Shown piece after piece: positions 53,411 through 62,482 of a DNA stretch of 64,000 bases. The notes below the pieces were generated by a model. That model was not told where the DNA came from, ran no database searches, and was given only the letters and a program-made list of their open reading frames with translations. Positions within the stretch are counted from its first letter, which is position 1. Each line of letters begins with the position of its first letter. Source of the stretch: CAXXFQ01 sp963674475 (GTDB lineage: Bacteria > Planctomycetota > Planctomycetia > Pirellulales > Thermoguttaceae); the NCBI GenBank assembly GCA_963674475.2, contig CAXXFQ010000024.1, positions 62,001 to 126,000 of the forward strand, read 5' to 3'. A program made the translations under genes and the position numbers.

Positions 53411-55906
53411 ATGGCTACCGCAACGACCCCGATGATGAAGCAGTACGAGGAGGCGAAAAAGGCCTGCCCCGATGCGCTCTTGTTTTTTCGCATGGGCGAT
53501 TTCTACGAGCTGTTCCACGATGACGCGAAAATCGCCGCCAAAACGCTCCAACTGGCCCTGACCAGTCGTGACAAGAGCGAAAATCCGATCCCGATGGCCG
53601 GGTTTCCCCACCATCAGCTGGAGAACTATCTGGGGAAGCTGATCGCCGCCGGGATGCGGGTCGCCGTCTGCGAACAGGTCGAAGATCCTCGTGAAGCCAA
53701 AGGGCTGGTGCGTCGCGAGGTGACCCAGATTGTTTCGCCCGGCACGGTGACCGACGAGTCGTTGTTGGACCCGCGCGAGAGCAATTATCTGGCCGCCGTG
53801 ACTCCGGCACCCGAGGGCTCGGACAAGCCGGTCGGTCTGGCCTGGATCGATCTGTCGACCGGGCGATTCGTCGCGGCCGGGTTCGACCCGCGGGCGCTGG
53901 CCGACCATCTGGCCCGGATCGGTCCGTCGGAATGTCTTTTGGCCGAGGACGCGCCGCCGATGCCCGCGTACCTCGAAGAAGGGATGATGGTCACGCGGCG
54001 TCCCGGTTGGGCCTTTTCCCATGACGCGGCCTGCGAGTTGCTTTCGAAACATTTCGGGACTGCCGGTCTCGAAGGGTTCGGGTTCGACAGCCAACCGGGC
54101 GATGCCGAGGCGATCCGCGCGGCCGGGGCGATACTCGATTACCTGGTCGAGTCGCAGAAAAACTCCCTTGCCCACGTCGACCGGATCGTCCCCTATCGGA
54201 CGTCGGGCATCTTGGAGATCGACGAGTCGAGCCGACGTTCACTGGAAATCAACCGGACCATGCGCGAGGGGCGTCGCGAGGGGTCGCTTCTGGCCGTTTT
54301 GGACCGGACCGTCACGGCGATGGGGTCCCGGTTGATGGCCGACTGGCTGAACAACCCGTTGGTCGAGATCGGACCGATTCGCGCGCGGCACGACGCGGTC
54401 GAGGAGTTTGTCGGCGAGAGTATCCTGACCGACGGCCTGCGCGAGGCGTTGCGAAAGGTGTACGATATCCAGCGTCTGTTGACCCGTGTGGCGACCGGAC
54501 GGGCCAACCCGCGCGACGTCAGCTTTATCGGGCGAACGCTCGGTCGTCTGCCGGAGATCAAAGAGCGGATATCGGACGTGAAGGCGGACCGACTGGCCGA
54601 GCTGGAAAACGGGATCGATCTGTGTGTCGACTTGCGGGAGAAGATCGCCGCGGCGCTGGTCGACGAGTGTCCACTGAACGTGCGCGAGGGCGGGTTCATT
54701 CGCGAGGGGTTTCACGAGCCGCTGGACCGGTTGCGCGAGTTGACCACGGGCGGAAAACGGTGGATCGCCGAGTATCAGGCCAGCGAGACCGAGCGGACCG
54801 GCATCCCGAACTTGAAGGTCGGCTTCAACAGGGTGTTCGGCTATTATCTCGAGGTGACCCAGTCCCATCGGGACAAGGTGCCCGAGGAGTATATCCGCAA
54901 GCAGACGCTCAAGAACGCCGAGCGGTACATCACGCCTGAGTTGAAGGAGTACGAGGAAAAGGTTCTCACGGCCGACGAACGGGCCAAGGAACTCGAGTAC
55001 GAGCTGTTTCTCGCATTGCGCGACGAGGTGGCCGCCGCCCGACGTCGAATGCAGTCGACCGCCGCAGCGCTGGCCGAGTTGGATGTGTTGGCCGCGCTGG
55101 CCGATCAGGCACGGACGCGAAATTATTGTCGACCGGAGATGACCGACGAGCCCGAGCTGGCGATCGTCGATGGGCGGCATCCGGTCCTCGACGTTCTCGA
55201 GCCGGAAGGGACGTTCGTGCCGAACGATACCATGGCCGATCCCGAGCGGCCGATCCTTCTTATTACCGGCCCGAACATGGCGGGAAAAAGCACGTACATC
55301 CGTCAGGTGGCCCTGTTGACGTTGATGGCCCAGATGGGCAGTTTTGTTCCGGCCACCGAAGCACGGATCGGCTTGACCGATCGGATCTTCGCGCGGGTTG
55401 GCGCCAGTGACGAGTTGTCGCGTGGCCAGAGTACGTTCATGGTCGAGATGACCGAGACGGCCCGGATTCTCAATACGGCCAGTCGTCGAAGCCTGGTGAT
55501 CCTCGACGAGATCGGGCGCGGGACGAGCACCTACGACGGGATTTCGTTGGCGTGGGCGGTGGTTGAATTCTTGTCGGACCATCTCGAGTGCCGCACTCTG
55601 TTTGCGACCCATTACCACGAGCTGACCGACCTGGAAAGAAATGCCGGCGATCTGTCTCGGACTTTTTGCCGAAGGGGCAGAAAGGGCAGGGGGGCAACCG
55701 GGGTCAATTTTCGCCCAAAACGGCTGGAACCCGGTAGCACTGGCCGTCCGATTTCGGCGCGTTGGCCAGCGCCTTGTCCCGATCGAGGCTCGGTCGGGCC
55801 GCGTCGTCACGGAAGACGTTGGTCAGATCGATCGGGTGGGCCATCGGCTCGACTTCCCCGGTATCGACCTCGCCCAACAGGTCCATATAGCCCAAGATAT
55901 CGTTGA
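53411..55906 (+). CDS. mutS: DNA mismatch repair ATPase MutS, 3' end missing
   Basis: The frame is 831 residues but only about 735 are MutS. Present: mismatch-binding FYELF near residue 32; lever/clamp regions; Walker A GPNMAGKST near 619; Walker B LDEIGRGTSTYDG near 698; and FATHYHELTDLE near 732. After that, where other MutS proteins continue for another 100-150 residues (ATPase end and dimerisation helix-turn-helix, GGxxRSYGI...VA), the frame becomes unrelated and antisense to gatC, which it overlaps from 55704. The C-terminal part is therefore absent and replaced. MutS likely cannot dimerise or hydrolyse normally. Starts at ATG 53411. Confidence 0.9.
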   Translation: MATATTPMMKQYEEAKKACPDALLFFRMGDFYELFHDDAKIAAKTLQLALTSRDKSENPIPMAGFPHHQLENYLGKLIAAGMRVAVCEQVEDPREAKGLVRREVTQIVSPGTVTDESLLDPRESNYLAAVTPAPEGSDKPVGLAWIDLSTGRFVAAGFDPRALADHLARIGPSECLLAEDAPPMPAYLEEGMMVTRRPGWAFSHDAACELLSKHFGTAGLEGFGFDSQPGDAEAIRAAGAILDYLVESQKNSLAHVDRIVPYRTSGILEIDESSRRSLEINRTMREGRREGSLLAVLDRTVTAMGSRLMADWLNNPLVEIGPIRARHDAVEEFVGESILTDGLREALRKVYDIQRLLTRVATGRANPRDVSFIGRTLGRLPEIKERISDVKADRLAELENGIDLCVDLREKIAAALVDECPLNVREGGFIREGFHEPLDRLRELTTGGKRWIAEYQASETERTGIPNLKVGFNRVFGYYLEVTQSHRDKVPEEYIRKQTLKNAERYITPELKEYEEKVLTADERAKELEYELFLALRDEVAAARRRMQSTAAALAELDVLAALADQARTRNYCRPEMTDEPELAIVDGRHPVLDVLEPEGTFVPNDTMADPERPILLITGPNMAGKSTYIRQVALLTLMAQMGSFVPATEARIGLTDRIFARVGASDELSRGQSTFMVEMTETARILNTASRRSLVILDEIGRGTSTYDGISLAWAVVEFLSDHLECRTLFATHYHELTDLERNAGDLSRTFCRRGRKGRGATGVNFRPKRLEPGSTGRPISARWPAPCPDRGSVGPRRHGRRWSDRSGGPSARLPRYRPRPTGPYSPRYR

Positions 55907-55997
55907 GCTGGACGGTCATCGTATCGAGCTCGTCTTCGGACAATTGCAATCGGGCCAGAAGGGCCACTTTGTTGACTTCTTCGCGTGAAATCGCCAT
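55704..55997 (-). CDS. gatC: Aspartyl/glutamyl-tRNA amidotransferase subunit C
   Basis: 97 residues. The opening ISREEVNKVALLARLQLSEDELD, then the central VEPMAHPIDLTNVFRDDA, and the C-terminus QCYRVPAVLGE are typical of GatC, the small subunit of the GatCAB complex that turns Glu-tRNA-Gln and Asp-tRNA-Asn into the amide forms. The gatA gene normally follows gatC, but here the next DNA on the minus strand is antisense to mutS. gatC itself looks intact. It lies convergent with mutS and shares its last 200 bases or so with the MutS out-of-family tail. Confidence 0.9.
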   Translation of the reverse strand: MAISREEVNKVALLARLQLSEDELDTMTVQLNDILGYMDLLGEVDTGEVEPMAHPIDLTNVFRDDAARPSLDRDKALANAPKSDGQCYRVPAVLGEN

Positions 55998-56260
55998 AGA
56001 CTGCCATCCCTATTTTAGTGCATTTCACCCGAGGCAAATGGGAGAAGCTCCAAAATAAATTCGCGCCGATCGGCTAGGTTTTTGTCCCCAGCCGGGAAAA
56101 CCAGGGGTACGAATGCCCCAAGTCGGGCTCGTTTTGAGGTCGCTTTCTCCTATTTCCAAGAAAAACACTTGGCTTGAAGCCGGTTTTTTGGCAGATTAGC
56201 AGATTGAAGGGACTGTGGAGAGACGTTTGGCTATCTAAAACAACAAGGATGTAATAGAAG

Positions 56261-57487
56261 ATGCAGTGGAGCGAGCCCGAACGACCGTTGTCGGTGTCGG
56301 AATTGACCGGCGAGATTAAGGAGCAGCTGGAGACCCGTTTTCCGGCGGTTTGGGTTGTCGGGGAGATCTCCGACTTTGCCCGGCCCCGTAGTGGGCATTG
56401 TTACCTGACGCTCAAAGACGATCGGGCCCAGATCCGGGCGGTCATCTGGCGCGGCACGGCCGAGCGGTTGAAGTTCACCCCCGAAGACGGCCTCGAGGTG
56501 GTTTGCCAAGGGGAGATCGACGTCTATCCGCCGCGTGGATCGTATCAACTGGTGATCCGACAGATTACCCCCAAGGGGCTTGGCGCGCTCGAGCTGGCCT
56601 TGCGGCAGTTGCGACAAAAACTGGCCGCCGAAGGGCTTTTTGAGCCCGAGCGAAAGCGGCCCCCGCCCGAGATGGTCCGGCGGGTGGCGGTGGTCACGAG
56701 TCAGACCGGGGCGGCGATTCGCGATTTTCTTCAGGTTCTTTCACGACGCTGGCGCGGCGCCGAGGTGTTGGTTGTTCCGGTGCCGGTTCAGGGGGAAGGG
56801 GCGGCCGAAAAGATCGCCCAGGCCATCCGGACCGTCAACCGGTTTCCCGAGCCGCCCGATTGTCTGGTCGTCACACGCGGCGGCGGAAGTCTCGAAGATC
56901 TCTGGGCGTTCAACGAGGAGCCGGTTGTCCGGGCGATTGCCGAGAGTCGGATCGTGGTGGTTTCGGCGATCGGGCACGAGATCGACGTCACGCTGGCCGA
57001 TCTGGCGGCCGACGTTCGCGCGGCGACCCCCAGCGAGGCGGCCGAACTGGTCGCGCCGGAATCGCTTGAAATGCGCACCCGACTGGAAGGGCTCGGGCGT
57101 CGGATGGAAACGATCGTCCGGCATCAAATAGCCCAGGCCGGCGCTCGCGTCGAGACGGTCGCGTCACGCCGGGTCTTTCGACGTCCGCTGGAGACGGTTC
57201 AGCTCTGGTCCCGACGATTGGACGAAACCGGGATGCGATTGGATCGGATGATCGGACGACGTGTTTCCGAGTCGGGACGCCGACTGGAGGCGATCGCCGG
57301 ACATTTGGAGTCGTTGAGCCCGCTTTCGGTCTTGGCACGGGGGTACAGTTTGACCAGTCGGGAAGAGGATCGCCATTTGATCTGCGACGCGAAAGAGGTC
57401 TCGCCGGGCGATCGGATTGTCACCCGCTTGGCCCAAGGTGAAGTGACCAGCCGTGTCGAGGAAGTCGAAACCGGAGACGAAAGCTAA
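56261..57487 (+). CDS. xseA: Exodeoxyribonuclease VII large subunit
   Basis: 408 residues. N-terminal OB domain (FPAVWVVGEISDFARPRSGHCYLTLKDD), then the catalytic region (VVTSQTGAAIRDFL, TRGGGSLEDLWAFNEE, SAIGHEIDVTLADLAAD) with conserved Asp and His typical of XseA. It degrades single-stranded DNA from either end with the small XseB subunit. No xseB ORF follows in the next 100 bases; it may be elsewhere. ATG at 56261. Separated from gatC by 260 bases. Confidence 0.95.
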   Translation: MQWSEPERPLSVSELTGEIKEQLETRFPAVWVVGEISDFARPRSGHCYLTLKDDRAQIRAVIWRGTAERLKFTPEDGLEVVCQGEIDVYPPRGSYQLVIRQITPKGLGALELALRQLRQKLAAEGLFEPERKRPPPEMVRRVAVVTSQTGAAIRDFLQVLSRRWRGAEVLVVPVPVQGEGAAEKIAQAIRTVNRFPEPPDCLVVTRGGGSLEDLWAFNEEPVVRAIAESRIVVVSAIGHEIDVTLADLAADVRAATPSEAAELVAPESLEMRTRLEGLGRRMETIVRHQIAQAGARVETVASRRVFRRPLETVQLWSRRLDETGMRLDRMIGRRVSESGRRLEAIAGHLESLSPLSVLARGYSLTSREEDRHLICDAKEVSPGDRIVTRLAQGEVTSRVEEVETGDES

Positions 57488-57587
57488 TCCGAGACACTGC
57501 CATGCTTAAAAGCTGGCCTGTTTGAAAAGGGACGTCACCTTGGCAAAAACGTCGTGAAGCTTTGTCCGAGTGTTGCCGCCCGGCCCT

Positions 57588-58001
57588 CTACTCTTCGGTC
57601 TCGCCGAGGACGCTTTCGAGGACCGATTCGGCGACGTAGATGGGCAGCGTTGGCTCGCAGGTAACCGCCACGGCGATCGCGTCGGAGGGACGCGCGTCGA
57701 GTTCGATCAGCTTGTCCCCTTGTCGGATTCGCAAAACGGCATAATAGGTATGGTCTTGTAGGTCGCTGATGATGACGTCTTGGAACTGACCGCCCATGGA
57801 ATTGGCCAAATTGACCAGCAGGTCGTGGGTCAACGGTCTCGGGGTCGTGAACTGCTTGACGCGTCGGTCGATGCTGGTCGCTTCGAAGATTCCGATGAGG
57901 ATCGGGAACATCCGATCGCCGTCGACCTCTTTGAGATAGATGACTTGCTGGTCGTTGATTTCGCTGATGATGATTCGCGAAAGCTGCATCGGCACCGGCA
58001 T
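57588..58001 (-). CDS. Bifunctional nuclease family protein (DUF151)
   Basis: 137 residues. Recognisable BFN family pattern: PILIGIFEATSIDRRVKQ near residue 33 and the conserved ELDARPSDAIAVAVTCEPTLPIYVAESVLE near 100-130. The plant homologue has both DNase and RNase activity; in bacteria the role is often unclear. The ATG at 58001 gives a full-length protein; GAAGGAGA lies eight bases upstream (reverse complement of 58007-58014). Confidence 0.88.
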   Translation of the reverse strand: MPVPMQLSRIIISEINDQQVIYLKEVDGDRMFPILIGIFEATSIDRRVKQFTTPRPLTHDLLVNLANSMGGQFQDVIISDLQDHTYYAVLRIRQGDKLIELDARPSDAIAVAVTCEPTLPIYVAESVLESVLGETEE

Positions 58002-58534
58002 GGGCGTCTCCTTCCTCGAGAAAAGCGGGGGGAAAAATTGCCGCCCTCTCCCGACGGCATCCCATAGGTGTTTTTTTGTAACGATTCACCCCTAGGGGGT
58101 AAAATCAACCAAGGAGCGGAAGGCGAGCGTTTTTCGCCAAATGACGAAGGTTTTTCGACCAATTCTCTCCGTCGACCGGGTGAATAAGTCCTTGCCTTTT
58201 TTACCTATCCGTCAACCTTGACCGCCTGGTTTCACCGCCAGTGAAAGGTCACGCTTTTCATTATAGCACGGTGGACAAGAACGGGCGAGTGGGGTGTGCG
58301 TTAGCGTCCCCGCGTCGGCGTGGAAAAGGAGCGCTTGACGGCCCCAGGAAATAAGTTATGATTATTTTGATAGGGTTATCGTACTCTTTGGGGGGTGAAA
58401 TCCACCCCTTTTTGGCTCGTCGTCGATACGAAAAAAAGTTTTTCAATAGGTGTCGCGTCCCTTCCTCTAGGGACGGCTTTCCCCCTTTTCCTGTCTGACT
58501 TTTTGGTCTTGTTGTTCAAGTAAGAGGAGTCCCC
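58002..58534. other. Divergent promoter region
   Basis: 530 bases between two divergently transcribed genes. Contains the sigma70-like promoter at 58335-58362. No gene. Confidence 0.5.
58335..58362 (+). promoter_or_regulatory. Sigma70-like promoter upstream of the kinase-like gene
   Basis: TTGACG (58335-58340), a 16-base spacer, then TATGAT (58357-58362). It lies about 170 bases before the TTG start at 58535. Confidence 0.65.
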
Positions 58535-59680
58535 TTGTCGGATTCGCCCAACCAGAAGGTTCCGAACGACCGTGAGGTTGCCGAGAATCATGATGTCACG
58601 AATTTGTCCCAAAACGCGTGTCGTTTTGTCGATCGGGTCTCTCACGAATTTCGGACTCCTCTTACCGTTCTCAAAAAGTATTCGACGCTCCTGCGCGACG
58701 GTATCGCCGGCGCGCTGAACGATCAGCAGCGGGAGATGGTCGATGTGCTTCACGATCGGGCGAACGATCTGACCTTGATGTTCGACGCGATGTTGGATTT
58801 GGGACGGTTGGACGCGGGACTCTTTCGGATTTGGCGACGACCGTGTCGGCTCGATGAAATTCTCGAGACGGTTCGTCGGGGGGTACATGAAAAGGCGACC
58901 CTGAGAAAAATCACGCTCGAAACCCGGGTTCACAACGCCGACCAGACGGTTTGGTGTGATCGGGACAAACTGACCAAGGCGTTGACCGGCCTTCTGGCGT
59001 TTTTGATCCGTTACTCGGAAGACGGGACCTCGATCTGGGTCGAGGCGGACCTTCAGGATGCGTCCGGTTCGAAACAGTGGTTCGTCCGCATCGGGTCGCG
59101 CCAGACCTGCTTCGAAGAAACGACCCTCGATTCCGTGCGAGCCCTTTTCGAGCGGGAGACCGCCGAGGGCGATTCGGCCGATTGTGGAATCTGGGAAATG
59201 GTGCTCGTGGCCCGATTGGTTCAGATGCATTATGGACATATTCGGCCGGTTGATTTGGAAAAGGGAGCGCTGGCCTTCGAATTGATTTTGCCCACTGGCG
59301 AACCGGTCGATTTGATTCGTCGTTGGCGAAGTCGGTTTGCTTCGACCGCGATGAAGCCGGCGAAAGTCGGCCTGATCGACGTGGTAATGCGGGAAGATTT
59401 TCCGGGAAAAGCGGACGGCGTCGTTGACGAATTTTTGCAGCGGACCGTTGGGGTGGAAGATCTGATTTTGCGGGCGGGTTCGAATCGATGGCGTGTCTTG
59501 GTCGATCCTAGCCAAAACGCCGAGGGGACCTCGGAGACGATCGGTCGGATTCGGGCCGGTTGGCAGGAAACACTGGCCGAACATCCTGGCGGCATATTGC
59601 CCGAGCTGGATTGTCAATCGATTGGTCAGATGGCCTTTCCCGACGAGGGAAGCGAATCGACGCTGCTTGAGGAAAAGTAA
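58535..59680 (+). CDS. Histidine-kinase-like protein with degenerate kinase and GGDEF-like parts
   Basis: 381 residues from a TTG start preceded by GAGGAG (six bases). There is no membrane segment or sensor domain. Residues 20-90: HisKA-type helices with an intact H-box (RVSHEFRTPLTVLKKYS, His at about 36). Residues 100-260: a HATPase-like region where the N-box reads DRDKLTKALTGLLAFLIRYSEDG, lacking the usual Asn, and the G1 box is not recognisable. Residues 274-360: a segment whose pattern (RTVGVEDLILRAGSNRWRVLVDP) follows GGDEF domains, but SNRW replaces GGDEF. Both ATP-dependent activities are doubtful. Neighbours (BFN and ftsH) give no partner. Confidence 0.72.
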   Translation: MSDSPNQKVPNDREVAENHDVTNLSQNACRFVDRVSHEFRTPLTVLKKYSTLLRDGIAGALNDQQREMVDVLHDRANDLTLMFDAMLDLGRLDAGLFRIWRRPCRLDEILETVRRGVHEKATLRKITLETRVHNADQTVWCDRDKLTKALTGLLAFLIRYSEDGTSIWVEADLQDASGSKQWFVRIGSRQTCFEETTLDSVRALFERETAEGDSADCGIWEMVLVARLVQMHYGHIRPVDLEKGALAFELILPTGEPVDLIRRWRSRFASTAMKPAKVGLIDVVMREDFPGKADGVVDEFLQRTVGVEDLILRAGSNRWRVLVDPSQNAEGTSETIGRIRAGWQETLAEHPGGILPELDCQSIGQMAFPDEGSESTLLEEK

Positions 59681-59966
59681 AGTTCCTTTTTTTTCTTCAT
59701 CTATCTTCACCTAAACGGGGGGCGTTTTTTTATATCGCCGACCCGTCACACCCCTCTTTAGAGTTATTTCTGTCGGGCTATTTCTGGATGGGACGACATT
59801 TCCTGGGTATTTTCCCCTACTTTTCGAGGTGCCTTTTTTCTGGGGAAGGAATGTCTGCTGGCATTTCTTTTCCCCCTCAAGAGGGTAGATCGAAATGTCC
59901 TATAATTATATGTGGTGGGTGAAAACCTCTTGAATATTAGTTTGGCCCCTTTATGTGAGACGATTG

Positions 59967-61979
59967 ATGGATAACGGACCGGAACGTCAGCCGGAAAAAG
60001 AGCGACCGCCCAAATCCCCCTTTTCACCAGGGAACTATCTGATTTGGTACCTGGTTGGGATCGCCGGGTTTGCCATCTTGTTTGTGATAATATGGCCGCT
60101 TAAGCCGGAGATAGCGGAGATTCACTACGGCGACCTGATTCGCCTGGTCGAACAGGGAGCCCCTCAGGAGAATCCGAAGGCCCAAATTGAGGTCGATGTC
60201 GACGAGGCGGCCGCCGGGAGAGGCGAGGAGGAACCGATCCGGATCCGTTACTCCGACCTCAACGATATCAAGATCGGACGGGCCGCAATTACCGGGACGG
60301 TGACCCGGCAAGTGGTCGCTCCCGAAGCCAAAAAGACCGAACCGCAAAAAGATTTCCAGTTTCGAACCAATCGTTTGGGGTTGGAAAACGAGAACTTGTT
60401 TGATCTTTTCCACGAAAAAGGGTTCAATCGACCGGAAGGGAGCATTCAGGCCGAGCAGGCCATGGGCGGATGGCGTGCCCATTTGCCGTTGTTGCTGATC
60501 TCCGTTCTGTTTGTCGCCCTGTTTGTGGTGATGATGCGTCGACTGGGCGGTACCGGCGGCGCGGCCGCGTTTGGTCGTAGCCGGGGAAAGTTGATCGCTT
60601 ACGAGGATATCGGCGTGTCGTTCAAGGACGTGGCCGGGATTGACGAGGCGGTCGAGGAGTTGGAAGAGGTGGTCGAGTTTCTCCGAAAGCCGGAGAAATT
60701 CCGGATGCTCGGCGGTCGAATCCCGAAGGGGGTTTTGCTGGTCGGGCCTCCGGGAACGGGCAAAACGTTGTTGGCCAAGGCAATCGCCGGGGAAGCGAAG
60801 GTCCCGTTTTTCAGTATGTCCGGTTCCGATTTCGTCGAGATGTTTGTCGGCGTCGGGGCGGCCCGTATTCGGGATATGTTCCAACAGGCCCAACAGCAGG
60901 CGCCGTGTATTGTCTTTATCGACGAACTGGACGCTTTGGGGAAAACCCGCAGCGGAAGCGTGGTCGGCGGTCACGACGAACGGGAGCAGACGCTCAACGC
61001 CCTGTTGGTCGAAATGGACGGTTTCAAGCCCAACAGCGGCGTGATAATCCTGTCGGCGACGAACCGGCCTGAAACGCTCGATCCGGCCCTGATGCGTCCC
61101 GGGCGTTTCGATCGCCACGTCTTGGTCGATCGGCCCGATATCCGCGGCCGAGAGAAAATTTTGAAGGTCCACATGAAAGGGGTCAAAATCGACGAGTCGG
61201 TCGACATCCACCAAGTGGCGTCGATTACTTCCGGTTTTTGTGGTGCCGATTTGGCCAACTTGGTCAACGAGGCGGCCTTATTGGCGGCTCGGAAGGACAA
61301 GAAGACGGTCACCATGGACGAGTTCAACGAAGGGGTTGAACGGGTCACCGCCGGTCTGGAAAAACGCCAACGGGTCATGCACGAGGACGAAAAACGGCGG
61401 GTCGCCTATCACGAAGCGGCCCACGCGCTGGTCGCCTATTCGTTGCCGAACACCGACCCGGTCCATAAGGTGTCGATCATCCCGCGTGGCCTGGCCGCGT
61501 TGGGGTACACGCTCCAGCGACCCGAAGGGGATCGGTATTTGATGACCCAGTCGGAGTTGGAAAGTCGAATCATGACCCTGTTGGCCGGGACGATCGGCGA
61601 GGAGTTGATCTTCGAAGATGTTTCGACCGGGGCTCAGAACGATCTCCAACGGGCCACCGAATTGGCGCGTAGTATGGTCATGGATTATGGCATGAGCCAG
61701 TTAGGGCGGGTCAATTATCGGGAAAGAACCGATTCGATGCTTGGCGACACGCCCGACGCGAGCCGGGCGCGTTACCATAGCGAGCATACCGCACAGGAGA
61801 TTGACGAGGAGATCAAACGGATCATCAATCAGATGCTCCGGCAGGTCCGCGATATCCTCCAATCGCGTCACGCGGCGCTGGTCGCCTTGGCGCAACGGCT
61901 GATCGAGATAGAAGTGATCGACACGGCCGAGCTGAAAGAGATTGTCGAGCAGTCCGAGCCGGAGCACGAGCAAGCTTAG
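59967..61979 (+). CDS. ftsH: ATP-dependent zinc metalloprotease FtsH
   Basis: About 670 residues. Two transmembrane helices (near residues 25-43 and 173-191) flank a periplasmic region of about 130 residues, longer than average. AAA+ domain: Walker A GPPGTGKT near 260, Walker B IVFIDELDAL near 320, second region of homology NRPETLDPALMRPGRFDR. The protease has the zinc motif HEAAH near 482. It degrades misfolded membrane and regulatory proteins. A GTG at 59955 could extend the start; the ATG at 59967 is used. A -10-like TATAAT is at 59901-59906. A terminator follows at 62055. Confidence 0.96.
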   Translation: MDNGPERQPEKERPPKSPFSPGNYLIWYLVGIAGFAILFVIIWPLKPEIAEIHYGDLIRLVEQGAPQENPKAQIEVDVDEAAAGRGEEEPIRIRYSDLNDIKIGRAAITGTVTRQVVAPEAKKTEPQKDFQFRTNRLGLENENLFDLFHEKGFNRPEGSIQAEQAMGGWRAHLPLLLISVLFVALFVVMMRRLGGTGGAAAFGRSRGKLIAYEDIGVSFKDVAGIDEAVEELEEVVEFLRKPEKFRMLGGRIPKGVLLVGPPGTGKTLLAKAIAGEAKVPFFSMSGSDFVEMFVGVGAARIRDMFQQAQQQAPCIVFIDELDALGKTRSGSVVGGHDEREQTLNALLVEMDGFKPNSGVIILSATNRPETLDPALMRPGRFDRHVLVDRPDIRGREKILKVHMKGVKIDESVDIHQVASITSGFCGADLANLVNEAALLAARKDKKTVTMDEFNEGVERVTAGLEKRQRVMHEDEKRRVAYHEAAHALVAYSLPNTDPVHKVSIIPRGLAALGYTLQRPEGDRYLMTQSELESRIMTLLAGTIGEELIFEDVSTGAQNDLQRATELARSMVMDYGMSQLGRVNYRERTDSMLGDTPDASRARYHSEHTAQEIDEEIKRIINQMLRQVRDILQSRHAALVALAQRLIEIEVIDTAELKEIVEQSEPEHEQA

Positions 61980-62482
61980 TGGTTTAAAAGCCTAGTGGTT
62001 TACCGGTTGGACCGTGGACGTTTTTGAGCCGTTTCAATTGAATTGCGGAAACGAGAGGGGGAACCGATTTTGGCAGGTTCCCCTTTTTTTTCGCGAAGGA
62101 AGTGGCTCGGTCTCCTTGTTTTGCCTATATTGCTTTTCCGGGTTATTTTGAGGAAGGGGCCCGGTTGGGGTGGATGCTAATCGTCGCGAGGGCGGCTTGA
62201 TCTAAATCGGTATTTTCGATACTTTAGAGGGGAGTGAAAAAGGGATTTGGATCTTTCCTCTTTTGCCCCCCTCGATTGAGTGGAACTCGGCCGCCTTTTC
62301 CTCGTGCGAACCGATCGTTTCTCGTTCTCGGTTCATTCTTTCCAAGTCTATTTTTAGTAATGGGTTGGATTGATTCTGAATCCGGATTGTCGGAATCAGG
62401 TAAGGCGTTTTGTGGAGGGCTGTTCGGGGAAGACGGTTCGAACGATCCGAGATATCTTTCCTAGGTTCTTCTTTGGTGCCCC
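61980..62482. other. Intergenic region before recJ
   Basis: 500 bases. Contains the ftsH terminator at 62055-62090. No other feature is clear; an ORF at 62370 is a frame shadow of recJ. Confidence 0.5.
62055..62092 (+). terminator. Terminator after ftsH
   Basis: AGGGGGAACC pairs with GGTTCCCCTT around a GATTTTGGCA loop, followed by TTTTTTTT. Confidence 0.82.

Noticed and set aside
57488..57587. xseB small subunit after xseA
   Set aside because: No open frame of about 60-80 residues with an XseB pattern in the 100 bases before the next gene.
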